27,743 nucleotides of DNA, from contig PDHQ01000394.1 of the NCBI GenBank assembly GCA_003339415.1, positions 1-27,743 on the forward strand. The letters run 5' to 3'. The notes under the pieces were generated by a model, which searched no databases, had not been told where the DNA came from, and saw only the letters and a list, made by a program, of their open reading frames with translations. Shown here in pieces: positions 1 through 9,624 of this stretch (position 1 is its first letter; every line of letters starts with the position of its first letter). This DNA is from Ophiocordyceps camponoti-saundersi (nom. inval.) (taxonomy: Eukaryota; Ascomycota; Sordariomycetes; Hypocreales; Ophiocordycipitaceae). The position numbers were made by a program, and so were the translations under genes.

Positions 1-68
1 TTCTTTTTTTTTTCTCAAAAAAAAAACCGCACCCTTTTTCTTTTCCCGTGAGGGGATTTTAGCCCGGG

Positions 69-91
69 CCCCCCCCCCCCCCCCCCCCCCC
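69..91. repeat. poly-C run (23 C)
   Basis: A run of 23 C at the place where other copies of this TIR family carry a shorter C tract before tagctagagatcc (for example near 3183, 11906 and 14066). It could be true slippage expansion at a hotspot or a sequencing or assembly artefact next to the window edge. Confidence 0.8.
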
Positions 92-119
92 TACAGCTAG
101 AGATCCCCCCTTATATTAG

Positions 120-287
120 AGATAAATAGGATAGTAGATACGTCGGCTAAAGAGAGTTAATTTAGTAGGCCCTAAAAAGGGGGAGTAAAAGATGATGTCT
201 ACGATAAGTTTGACCCGGCCTACGGGTGCTAATTTAAACCCTAATTAGGCTCGTCAGCGCCTGCCTTTATAGGCCGCCACTAGTTAG
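120..287. mobile_element. Small insertion inside TIR copy 1
   Basis: In other copies the text runs from cttatattag straight into ttaaagac or a close variant. Here it is split by about 164 bp flanked by ttag at 116-119 and 284-287, which looks like a 4-bp target duplication. The insert contains several TpG and CpA steps and so looks less RIP-altered than its surroundings, suggesting a later arrival. No clear terminal inverted repeat was seen. It could also be sequence lost from the other copies. Confidence 0.4.
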
Positions 288-371
288 TTAAGGACATCAG
301 TTACCTAAGAAGTTACGCCCCTTAGGTATCTGCTGCGCTTGCTTAGGATATCCTTCTCCCCCCGCCAAACT

Positions 372-410
372 ACCTGTACGGCCCTGGCCCGGCCCGGCCG
401 ACCTGTACGG
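372..410. repeat. GC-rich block between two copies of a 10-mer
   Basis: The 10-mer acctgtacgg occurs at 372-381 and 401-410 and brackets a GGCCC/GGCCG-rich core, directly at the outer end of TIR copy 1. It is one of the few strongly GC-rich patches in the window and keeps TpG steps. Function unknown. Confidence 0.5.
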
Positions 411-1052
411 ACCTATTAGTCCTACGTCCTTAAGACCGTCTTCTCTGCGAGGGCTGTGTGTATAGGTAGGGGTGCCTATTGCTCCCGCTAAAGGGTTTTC
501 GGGATAATATTAGCAAGGATAGAAGGAAGGTAAAACGATATATCGCGCCGTAGCAAAGCCGTGAGAAAAATAAAAACAGCTATTCTTATTTAATCACGCG
601 CTATAAGCAGTTTTAACGGGGTAAAAGGATAAACCCGGCGTATAAAAAGGATAAGAGAGAAACAAATAATTACTAATAATTACTAGTAATCCTAGGTAAT
701 TTAGGAAAATAAGGAGAAGAGGAAGGGATCCGTATCTCGAGTAGGTAGCCGACCTAGCTAGGCCCGGATACGCTTAGGGCGACTAACTTTGTTTATATAT
801 CGAAGGGCCCACGGCTACCTTAGTAATTATTTATAAGGAAGGAAAAATAACCTCTACTATAACCCGTGAACCCTTTAGCTAGTTTAGTTATCGGTAGTAG
901 TAGTAGTAGCAGCGCTAGTAGCGGCAGAGAGGTATCGTTATCGCGATCGTTAACGGCGATAGTAGCAGGCGGCAGGTAGATATCGTAAGAATAGATATTA
1001 TCGAGAGGAGTAGGTCGGCACTACGAGGCTATAGCCCCCCTATCTCGGTTAC
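411..1052. other. Unassigned sequence with a short AGT microsatellite
   Basis: No gene recognised on either strand. It holds a short (AGT)n/(AGC)n stretch at about 894-912 and a CG-containing purine-rich stretch after it. The CpA/TpG depletion of the window applies here. Confidence 0.5.
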
Positions 1053-1230
1053 TAGATAAATAGCTATGCTACCTAACTATTAGAGATAACCTTAAGTACC
1101 TAGTTATTAAAATAAGTAAAATAAAGGAAACCTATATATAGGTAGCAAAGCTAGTTAATTATATAAAGTCTAAGAAGGCTCTAAGCCTCCTATCTAAGTC
1201 TAAGGTATAAGTATTACCCGTATATAACTA
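1053..1230. repeat. Segment duplicated at 8888-9060 (copy 1)
   Basis: Shares ordered blocks with 8888-9060: agataaatagctat.ctacctaa (1053 and 8888) and ggtagcaaagct.agttaatta (1141 and 8971). The spacing between blocks is nearly equal (88 versus 83 bases). Read on the plus strand with TAA/TAG as Gln, both give a Lys/Leu/Tyr-rich stretch that may once have been coding, but I do not recognise it. The similarity fades toward 1400. Confidence 0.55.
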
Positions 1231-1706
1231 ATATAAGTTATATAACCTATCCCCGCTATTAAGTATATAGATACCTAGGTACCGTTTGCTAGTAATCCGG
1301 TTATCCTATTAGCTAGACTATCGGTAATAAGTGCGGTAATCTCGTAAAATAATTAGTTAGTAGAGGTTATATATAAGGAGGTACTAAAGTATATTCTAAG
1401 TAGGCAATCTAGAGAGTTATTATATAGAATCTTTTAGCGTAGATAGGAAACCGTAGAAAAATATAGGGAAAGCGTTTAGAAGAAAAGAATCGTAACTTTA
1501 GAGGTTAGAAAAGGAATAAGAGCGTTATAAATCGGTAGATCGGCGCGTATAAATAAATAAAAATAAAAAATTCTGCCCGCGTAGGAAAACCCTTTATCGT
1601 TAACTTTATCTATACTATTATTTTTTTTTATTAAAAAATTTCTCGTTACCGCACGCCCGTCTTTCGTAGTTATTTCTAATCGTCGGGAAAGAAAAATATA
1701 TTATTA

Positions 1707-2475
1707 TCTAATAATATTCTAGGAGAGCCTTTTAGGGAAGTTATAATTTCCGACGAAGAGTTCGGCCCCCGTTACTAGGTTATGTTAGGAACGGCTTCCG
1801 AAGCCTTAAAAACGGCAATAAAGGCGCTCGCGATTACGGTAAGTTTAAATAAGTAAAGTAGGACTATCGAGGCTAATAAAAAGTAGGCTAAGGAGTATAG
1901 GATTATATAAGGTACTACCCGCGACGTTACGATCTTTATGCCGAAAGAAGTAAATAAGCCTATAAAGTCTATTATCGCTTACTTCTTATATTAGGAATAT
2001 CTATTTAAGGCGATAATTCTTACGAGCCGCGCACCCCGACCCGAGTATGCTTATAACGAGTATACCGATATATCGAAAGATAAGCTTTTTTTCGAGCTTT
2101 ATTTCCGGTATAAAGACTAGTTTAGCGGGAAGTATAATAATTATTTCGTGCGAGGAAAGTCCTATAATACGGGATAGAGATTCTTCGCGGAAAGCCCTTC
2201 CGGTTATTTCGTGTCTTTTAAGGGCGATCTAACGACATATACTAGCGCCTTATATTAAGTTATTAACTATCCGTAGTAAATAGATAAGGAAAGAATACGG
2301 GCAGAGGCGGATAAAATAATAGAAGAGAACGATTGAGAGCGTACTAAGGCTTATAAATATGCCGCGCGTAAGGGTGCTAGGCGTAGCTAAATAAGAGCTA
2401 CGTATAGTAAGAAAGAAAAGGGGATAATCGCAAATATTTATAACTTTATAGTAATTTACGATAGTTCCCTTTAAA
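1707..2475 (+). pseudogene. Decayed unknown gene, RIP-inactivated
   Basis: One plus-strand frame stays coherent for about 255 codons without an indel, taking TAA/TAG as former Gln/Trp. It reads as a normal mixed-charge protein, for instance VIISDEEFGPRY near 1740 and FFAESPSGYFVSFKGDL near 2180, ending in a Lys/Arg/Ala-rich stretch (about 2285-2420). About a dozen in-frame stops occur, nearly all TAA or TAG, as RIP predicts; one is TGA near 2334. The start is not clear because ATG is destroyed by RIP; an in-frame ATG survives at 1782. No family recognised. It lies just upstream of the TIR element at 2678. The small intact ORF at 2047-2232 lies in another frame inside this unit and is not taken as a gene. 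The true extent is uncertain. Confidence 0.5.
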
Positions 2476-2677
2476 TATAAAAAGTCGTGAGATAAAGAAA
2501 AACGGCTCTTCTTATTCGATTACGTTATAGAACAAGTTTTAGGGGAGTGAAAGAGAGACTTATAGCGTATAGGAAAAAAAAGGGAAAAAAAAAAAGATAT
2601 TCTAAGCAGTGTAGGGTAGGTTATAGCGATTCGTAGTAATTAAGAAGGGCGAGGAAAATAAGAAGGGTTATATATAT

Positions 2678-3304
2678 AGGTAGTTTAGCGGCGGTAACGG
2701 ACACGCCCGAAGATAAACACGTATTAGCCTTAGCTAGGGAACTATTAGTAGCCTATATAGGGTTTAGTTAAATTTTCCCTCTACCCTTATCTTCCCCTAA
2801 GAGCTTCTAAGGATTAGGCGTAAAAGGTATTTAGAATAGAAAAGGGGCTATAACTAGGTATATAGCATAGAATAGTTTCCCTCGAGAGAGGAAGGAATTA
2901 AGCAAGCAATTAGCCCTAAACCTTATCTTTACTACTATTTAAAAGTCGTATATCGCAAGTCAGGTCTTAGAGAGGACTTATAGTAAAAACTCTACTAAAT
3001 AAAATTATAACTTTATTTTAAACCTTATATTTTTTTACTATAAATTACTAATTTAAACACCTATTTTAAAGTCCTTAGCACCTGATTAAATAGTATTTAT
3101 CCTTTTTCTTCCCTCTTCTCTTATCTTTATATATAAAACCGACTTCCTATTTTTTTTCCCGATAGAGAATTACTATCTAGCCCGCCCCCCCTATAGCTAG
3201 ATATCCCCTTATATTAGTTAAAGACCCCTATTACCTAAGAAGTTACGCCCCTTAGGTATCTGCTACGCTTGCTTAGAGTATCCCCCCCCCCCGCTAAAAT
3301 AGGT
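2678..3304 (+). mobile_element. TIR-element family, copy 2 (near full length, 627 bp)
   Basis: Bounded by aggtagtttagcgg at 2678-2691 and ccgctaaaataggt at 3291-3304. The latter is a mutated inverted copy of the former (unmutated form at 362-375: ccgccaaactacct). The first 22 bases after the 5' end (tagcggcggtaacgg-acacg), a middle block (ggggctat..ctaggtatatag, and aaaagtcgtatatcg) and the 3' hairpin module (acctaag...cttaggt, 3233-3258) are shared with copies at 11428, 13296 and 13767. No transposase reading frame fits in about 600 bp, so it is taken as a non-autonomous DNA-transposon (MITE-like) element. A target duplication is not clear. The superfamily cannot be named from sequence alone. 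Confidence 0.65.
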
Positions 3305-3690
3305 AAATAGAGGCTATAGAAAGATAAGATTAAGCTTTAAAGTAGTAAAACGGTCGTGCTTAATTTAACCTAGGAATAATAATCTATTTATAAAGGGGAA
3401 GGGGTTGTGCTAATTTATACTAGCGGTCGTAAAAAATGCTATATTCCGTGATAGGGCGTTATATATACCTAGAAGCTACTTCGATACGTTTTTGCCGGGC
3501 ATAATAAAGGAAAATCTAACGAACTTAGATACCTACTATAAAAATATAAATACTTCTTAAAAGGGGCAGGAAAGGCTTAAGGGATAAATTTCTTTTAATA
3601 CTATCCTAACCTAGGTAGCCTTATCTAGAAAACGTGTAAAGTAAAGTAAAACTCTCCCTTATATATACTTAGGCTAGAAGGGTTTATATA
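3305..3690. other. Unassigned AT-rich sequence
   Basis: No gene or named repeat recognised. It follows the outer end of TIR copy 2 and leads into the degenerate array that begins near 3690. A perfect AT-dinucleotide tract lies just beyond, at about 3727-3751. Confidence 0.4.
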
Positions 3691-4900
3691 AGGCGCCACG
3701 CGAAAGAAGACGGAATACTCTCCCTTATATATATATATATATATATATATATTTTTAGGAGCATAAAAGGGTTCTTATTAATACGCATTTCTTAGCACAT
3801 TTTTTTGCTTTTATATACCTTTAGAAGGCGTAGGCGGGTCTCTCCTAATTTTCACTAAATATAAAAAAAAACTAAAAAAACCGGCCCTCTTTACCACGCT
3901 TTTATCGAGACGAAAAAGACTCTCCTATACACGTTAAGAAGGACGAATTAGCCTACTCGACGCTATAGAAATTCTCTCTTCTATATTTCTAAGATAGAAC
4001 GGAAAGGCTCTTTTAGCAGGCCTTATCTATATATATATATATAAACGAAATACCTCTTCTATATACCTTTAAACGCGGGAATTTACTCCCTTTAGCACCC
4101 CGATCTAACGGAATATAAATTCGAAACTAAAACGCACGAAATAGCTCTCTACTATATAGCTTTAGGCGCTATCTTCTAAAGGCTATAGAAGCATAGAAGG
4201 CTACCCCTAAGGCCGCGGAAATACTCTATCCCGCACGCCTTTAAATATATAGAAAGGCTCTCTCGGGGCACGTTTAGATATACGAAAACGCTATTTTATT
4301 TTCGCATATGTTTAAATATATAGAATAGTAATATTTTCGCGTACTCAGTCGCACCGAATAGCTACCTTTAAGACGCCTTAAAGGGGCAGAAAAGGCTCGC
4401 TTCTATATAAGATAGAAATATATATAAAGTTGTCCTTCGGCACCCTATTAAGGTATTAAAAGAGATACTTAAAGTAAGCATACGAAACGGCTCTCTTTAC
4501 GTTATATTCTAAGACGGGGACCGTTACTCTTTTGTATAAATTTATATATATTAAATTAATTATTCTCTATAGCTTTAGGAGGATTTATATAACGTCTCTC
4601 GCAGATACTTACGAATACACGAAGGCGCTCTTATCTACGTACCTTTAAATAGGTAAAAAACACCTTCTTTCTTTTACCTAACACCGAGCTATAGAAAGGG
4701 AGCCTATAATATTTAAGAATATATACGAAATACGAAATATCTATCTTAGCACGTCTTTTTACCGACGAAGTGAGGTTTCGTTACGTTAACCCTTCGGACT
4801 ACGAGGGGTCCTATTTAGTATATATTTCACGATATAGAATAGAGTATTCTAAGGCACGAAGACGCTATTTTATTATTAAATTATTTACTATTTAGCTTTA
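3690..4900. repeat. Degenerate irregular tandem array
   Basis: A loose motif recurs: (c)acgaaa-nn-gctctcT followed by a tata/ccttTaaa stretch. Examples lie near 3908, 4047, 4135, 4250, 4283, 4480, 4618 and 4856. Spacing is irregular, mostly 70 to 150 bases with some larger gaps. On the minus strand the motif reads as a repeated Arg-Tyr-Ile-Glu-Glu-Val-Phe-Arg-like phrase, so it could be a decayed repeat protein or a non-coding satellite. Simple AT tracts interrupt it (3727-3751, 4027-4042). The unit is too decayed for a consensus by eye. Confidence 0.4.
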
Positions 4901-4955
4901 GTTCCTCCTACCGAAATAGTCGGTTAATACGGCGTTTAATTATGTTTCCTTTTAA

Positions 4956-4970
4956 CCCCCCCCCCCCCCC
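4956..4970. repeat. poly-C run (15 C)
   Basis: An isolated run of 15 C in AT-rich sequence, not inside a recognised TIR-family copy. It is either a homopolymer expansion or an assembly artefact. Confidence 0.8.
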
Positions 4971-5639
4971 TTATAACGTCTATCTACTTATTTTTAGTAT
5001 CCTTTTTTTTTACTTAAGACGTATTTTATTTTCCTCGAAATTCTACGTTTGCAAACGGACTAAAAGGCATATACCGGATATTCCTTTTTACTAAATTACG
5101 ATCGATAAATAATAGTAAAGACCGGTATTCGAAGCTTATACTACCTATACCCGGTTTATCTATATCGAAGTCCTATATAGGATATAGATATAATTTATAT
5201 TACGGATAGTTTTCTTTAGCATACTCTCGAATATACGAAGAGGTGTATTTAACGCTATAGGACGGCCTTTTTCCTATTAATATTCTTACTATTAATGCCT
5301 ATTAGCTCTATTTACCTATCTAACTAGGTATCTAAAAGGCATATATCTATATTTATTTCTAGTTCCCTCCCGTACGAAATTAAGCTACTTATCTTAGGCT
5401 TCCTTTCTACTTAGGACTTACTTTACTCGATATTATATATTAGTAAATACTTTAAAGCGCTAGCCGAAACTTTTATAAATAAATAGATTAAGCTAGACGA
5501 TATATAAAGCTCGAATATATATTTATTATTTTTTAGTAGAATCCTAACTATCGAGGTATCTTACGATACCTCGTAGCCTTATATTACCGCCTGGCCACCT
5601 TCCTTGCACTTTCTCTCTCTTATATTTTCGGCTACGCCT
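4971..5639. other. Unassigned AT-rich sequence with a 12-bp palindrome
   Basis: No gene recognised. A perfect palindrome, cgtttgcaaacg, lies at 5046-5057 and keeps its TpG/CpA steps. The last 60 bases before 5640 are pyrimidine-rich with ctttctctctct, which would fit a fungal promoter or leader before the ATG at 5640, but this is only suggestive. Confidence 0.35.
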
Positions 5640-7230
5640 ATGAATTCCGCTACGTACGAAACCCTCGAGCCTTATAACGATACTAATCTCGAGCGTATAA
5701 AGCCGATAGATTACTCTCTCGACGAGTAATCCTTTAAATAACGCCTAAATAGCGCGTCCCTTAATTTATTATTACGGCTTAGTATAGATAAGGAAAAAAT
5801 AAAGTATCTTCGGGAGACCTATCTATAGATAACTGCGACTTTTAATATAAAAATATTAATTAGCTATTTTTAGCGTAACGGTTTTATATAATCTACGCTC
5901 CTAATATATACTTAGCTTATCGTAAGCTACGAACTAGGGAACCGAAATATAGCTTAATATATTTAAATTAGGGAGGGACTAGAAGCTTAAAATAGTATTT
6001 ATTACTTATAAATTCTAATATCTATAGTATTAGATTATTATTAGAAGCGATACTTAATATATATTACTATTATTACTTAGGCATATATTGCTTTTCCGAT
6101 TAGGAGGGAGACCCGGGCTACTTGAATATCGTTCTTAATACCTTAACTAAATTTACTATATTTAGGGCTTTATATTAGCTATAGTATTACGAGGTTAGGT
6201 TACCTTACGATAAGCGGTATAATAAGTTAACTGCTTATATTAATATAGCTCGGTTTATCCTTATCGGATATATAAGGAGCCTTCGATTATATAATACTAG
6301 GGGACTCTTACTACTACTCTAAGAACGATAAAGTAGCTTAGAATCCTCGAGCTGCCTCTTATCTTTCTAATAAGATTATTACCCTTTACGTACTCGGCTA
6401 ATACGCTAATTAAGGCGCTGCCGCTAGTCGTAGAGGTTATTATATTTAATAACTCTAAGCTTACTAACTTAAACTTATAGGACGACTAGGTAATCCTCTC
6501 TATTATTAAGTCGGGGCTTAAATATCTCTAGCGGAGGTATAGCGGTTCTTAAGCTCCGATTCGGATAGTTTTACCTTTTCCCCTTTTTCCTATTAAGTAT
6601 CGGATACTTCCCGTTAAGAATCCGATAAATAATAAGCTCGAAGCGATATTAGTAAGGATACGACGAATAGGGCTTAAGACGTCCTATTAGAATTATATTA
6701 GTATTCCTAGTCCTAAATTCTATCTAGCTACCTTATTAGAATTTTATTAGCCTACCTTATCTCGGATTCTCTTAGCTTATATTATTAGAATTCTACTAGC
6801 CTTCCTTATAGGTTCGGTTAATAACTATTAGTAACTTAATAAACTTAAGGTAACCCGGAGGCGACGAGCTTATTTAATATTAAGGTCCTTTATATAAACC
6901 TTAGGTTATATAATATAGAAGAAACGCAGCTTATCCCTATTTTATCGCTATTAGGCGGGGTTAACTCCTTAGACTACGGATCGCCGATCGGACCTAAGAT
7001 TACTAATAAAACGAAGAAGATATTATACCTACTATATATATATATTATATAGCTCGATACTCTAGCTAAGGTATTAAATAAGGTATTAGGTAATCTTAAG
7101 GTTTTAATAATCCTAATAAACTTTAGCGAGGACGAAATAGTACTTCCTTTAATTAAATAAGACTAGGGACTCCCGCTACCTTAGAAATTATAGAAAAGCT
7201 TAGCGAGCTGGACCTATCTCTTATCTTTCC
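5640..7230 (+). pseudogene. Decayed unknown gene beginning at a surviving ATG
   Basis: A plus-strand frame opens at ATG 5640-5642 with MNSATYETLEPYNDTNLER and reaches its first stop (TAA) after 29 codons. With TAA/TAG taken as Gln it continues coherently for about 110 codons (SFK, RLNSASLNLLLRLSID, YLRETYL, YELGNRNIA) and more loosely to about 7230, without an indel that I could see. A pyrimidine-rich tract precedes the ATG. I do not recognise the family. The downstream part overlaps direct repeats (6686-6832 and the 445-bp units), so the 3' boundary is uncertain and several copies of a gene segment may be joined here. The first third is the best supported. Confidence 0.4.
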
Positions 7231-7700
7231 GATAAGATAATCGCCCTTAACGTACTTAGCTAGTACGATATTAAAAGCGCTACCTAAAATCGTAAAGGTC
7301 CTTACGTTTAACTATAGGATAATATATTATAACTTTAACTTATAGTAGAATAAGGCGGTAAAGCTTTCTACTATAAAGTCGGAAAAATAATAAGAAAAGC
7401 CGCAGCCTACGCCTATTCTATCGCCTTTAACCGGACTCGAATCCTCTCCCTATAATTAGGAACCTTAACTTAGTAAAAAAGACATATAAGGCCCGATATA
7501 TATTATCTAGCTCGATACTCTAGTAAAGATATTAAACGGTATCTTAGTTAGTTTTCGGGCTCTTATAATACTTATAAACTTAGATAAAATCGAATATAAA
7601 TTAATTATACGATATAAAGCGGGGATCTTAAATAATAAACTAGCTTAGAATACTCGAGCTACCTCTTATCTTTCTAATAGGACTATTACTTATATAAGCC
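6300..7700 (+). repeat. Direct repeats of about 430-460 bp
   Basis: Landmark ctcttatctttc recurs at 6355, 7217 and 7662, and agctcgatactctag recurs at 7051 and 7509 (period 458). The pair tagcttagaat.ctcgagct.cctcttatctttctaata is shared by about 6333 and 7643. Spacings of 862 and 445 suggest a unit of about 430-460 bp, with one unit strongly altered in the middle. This tandem or nested duplication within the decayed gene region would itself be a RIP target. Confidence 0.55.
6686..6832 (+). repeat. 49-bp tandem repeat, three copies
   Basis: Units start at 6686, 6735 and 6784 with attagaatt(a/t/c)ta.tag followed by a cct(a)ccttat-like stretch. The period of 49 is exact across the two steps. 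It is not a multiple of three, so if the region was coding the repeat either shifted frame or arose after inactivation. Confidence 0.6.
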
Positions 7701-8690
7701 CTTATTATTTTAAATATATTTAGGGGTAACGGAGTATAATATTTATCTTAACGGATAATTATCGGATATATCTAGAAAAGAAATCCCTTTCCTCGTAACT
7801 AAGGGGGTATATTAGAAATAATAAGCTATATATATAGCTAAATAAACCGAAATATAAGTACCCTTCGTAATATATAAAATTTTAGCGTAGTAGTTAATGC
7901 CCCGTATAATCTATTAGAGGTCGAAGGCTTATAACGCTTAATTAATAACTTTACTTATTAGCTATAATAGCTATAATACGCTTTTATCGCGTATAATATA
8001 ATTAATCTTTTACCTTATATAGCTTAGAAGTCGGCTTAGAAGCTTAAGGCTACTACCTTATAAACTATACCGACTAGCTAAACTTAGATAAGATTAATCG
8101 ATATTTAGACTAGAATAATTAGTTTATAGAGCCGACTCTATTTATATTAGTTTTCGATAATTAGCCTAATATAAAGAAATAAGCTGACCTTTTATTAAAT
8201 AATAAGGATCGTCGTTATACGGATATCTTTAGCGCTAAGATTAATATCTATAATACTCGGTTAAGAATTAACCTCGCCTTTAGTTAAAAAAATATAAGAA
8301 GCTATTAAATTTCTACGCAGAGCTAGAAAAAAAGAGAGCAAAGATAGTATAGATATTCTAGCAGTAAATCTATTACCTTATAAGCTATAGCTAAGGATAA
8401 TAGGATAAAAGAGTTTATAGAAAATACTACTAGAGAAGTAGCCTAAAAGATAGTAACGGAGGCCGTTAAGTAAAAAGCGTATCTTCTTACTTATCTAAGA
8501 GGAAAGGTCTCGTAATATATATTTTCCTACGATCTTTTCTTATACCGCCGTAACTACCGAAGTCCCTAGTATTACCTATGCTATCTATAGTCCTCCGCTT
8601 TAGTATATCGCTTATACTTTTATTATAAACTAATATTCCGAGTTACTAAGTAGTAGGGGTATAGTAGTAATATTTTAACGCGTTATAGTA
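7700..8690. other. Unassigned decayed sequence
   Basis: AT-rich, RIP-altered sequence following the direct repeats. The plus strand can be read as a Lys/Tyr/Leu-rich peptide near 7700-7870 with TAA/TAG as Gln, but no family was recognised. The stretch at 8300-8520 is purine-rich and may be the remnant of a Lys/Glu-rich coding segment. Confidence 0.35.
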
Positions 8691-8698
8691 AAGGAGAT

Positions 8699-8890
8699 CT
8701 CCGGTATATTAGGGAGGGGCGTCGAGGTCGGGTACTCGGTATCTTATAGCTAAGATATCTATTATCCCGTAGCTAATACTTTATAGAAGTTCCGGGAGTC
8801 TCTTAAACGGAATATCTATTACCCCGCGAAGGATATTTTATAGAAGTATCGGACGCTTCGTTAGCGGAGTATCTATTACTCTATAGTAGA
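8699..8890 (+). repeat. 57-bp tandem repeat (19-codon unit)
   Basis: The landmark tatctatta occurs at 8756, 8813 and 8870, exactly 57 bases apart, with a more altered unit before it (8699-8755). The body reads tttatagaag(t)t.c and then a ggag/cgga end. As 57 is 19 x 3, the unit keeps frame: on the plus strand it reads YLL.RE.YFIEV....L.E with TAA as Gln. This suggests a repeated 19-residue protein segment in a gene now decayed. It ends where the 8888-9060 duplicated segment starts. Confidence 0.6.
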
Positions 8891-9060
8891 TAAATAGCTA
8901 TATTACCTAATTCTAAAAGTTAGCTTTAAAACGCTAGAAATTAAGGAAAATATAAGGGGACCTAAATATAGGTAGCAAAGCTTAGTTAATTATATAGAAA
9001 TAAAGGTTCTAAGCTATCTATATATAGCTAAAATATAAGAGTCGTACTTATATAACTAAG
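8888..9060. repeat. Segment duplicated at 1053-1230 (copy 2)
   Basis: Second copy of the segment described at 1053-1230, with the same order of blocks and similar spacing. As at the other locus, a decayed gene follows downstream and then a TIR-family element, but the two downstream genes look different. Confidence 0.55.
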
Positions 9061-9624
9061 ATAAGTAATATAAGATATGCCTACTATTAGTCGTTTTAGT
9101 ACTTCGTAGATATATCTATTATATTTTAGATAAGTTATTCTATAGCTATACTTTATAATTCTATAATACTTACGCTATCTCTATATAGATCGAAAAATAA
9201 TAAAGGTTATATTTTATAGGGATAAACCTATCTATAAGGCGATAAAAATATATATTAAAAGAGGGAGTAGAGTAGATATTAGCTATATAAATATATAATA
9301 ATAATTATATATATATATATAAAGACTATATAGCTATTATATATATATAAAACTAGCTACTAAATTAGTTAATTAATAGCGATTATATAATATATTATAT
9401 AATTATATATATATAAGTGGGGTAGAAAGCTTAGCACTAAAAGATAGTATAAAAAAATTTCTTCCTTAGTTAAGTATTATAAAGAGTATATCCTCTTAGC
9501 TTATATATAGAAAACTAGGTTATATACGTAAGCAACGTTTATAGCGCTAAGTAGTAGATATATAATACGATAAGAGGAATATTTAAACTAGTAGGAGATA
9601 AACCTTAAAAGAATAGGTATCGAA
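9061..9624. other. Unassigned very AT-rich sequence
   Basis: Contains long TA runs (9300-9420) and no recognised gene. It separates the duplicated segment from the decayed two-exon gene. Confidence 0.4.

Larger units (their letters stand above)
1..375 (+). mobile_element. TIR-element family, copy 1 (3' part, cut by the window edge)
   Basis: The 3' part of a non-autonomous TIR element whose fuller copies lie at 2678-3304 and 11428-12014. From position 1 it matches the pyrimidine-rich stretch, the poly-C region, the tagctagagatcc block, the conserved hairpin module at about 300-352 (acctaag ... cttaggt) and the terminal repeat ccgccaaactacct (362-375). No coding capacity is visible. It is less RIP-altered than its sisters: the terminal CCAAAC is intact and ctgctgcg is kept where others read ctgctacg. 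It is interrupted by a segment of about 168 bp at 120-287. The first 90 bases are rich in homopolymers and may include assembly error. Confidence 0.6.

Noticed and set aside
2047..2232. Intact 61-codon ORF on the plus strand
   Set aside because: It lies out of frame inside a longer coherent decayed frame (1707-2475), has no recognised domain, and is of a length expected by chance.
3727..3751. Long AT dinucleotide runs (also near 9300, 15000, 19802, 20335) as origins or centromere elements
   Set aside because: Simple repeats are expected in RIP-altered AT-rich DNA, and nothing else supports a specific role.
5046..5057. cgtttgcaaacg palindrome as an operator
   Set aside because: A single 12-bp palindrome with no gene of known function next to it; it may be chance.
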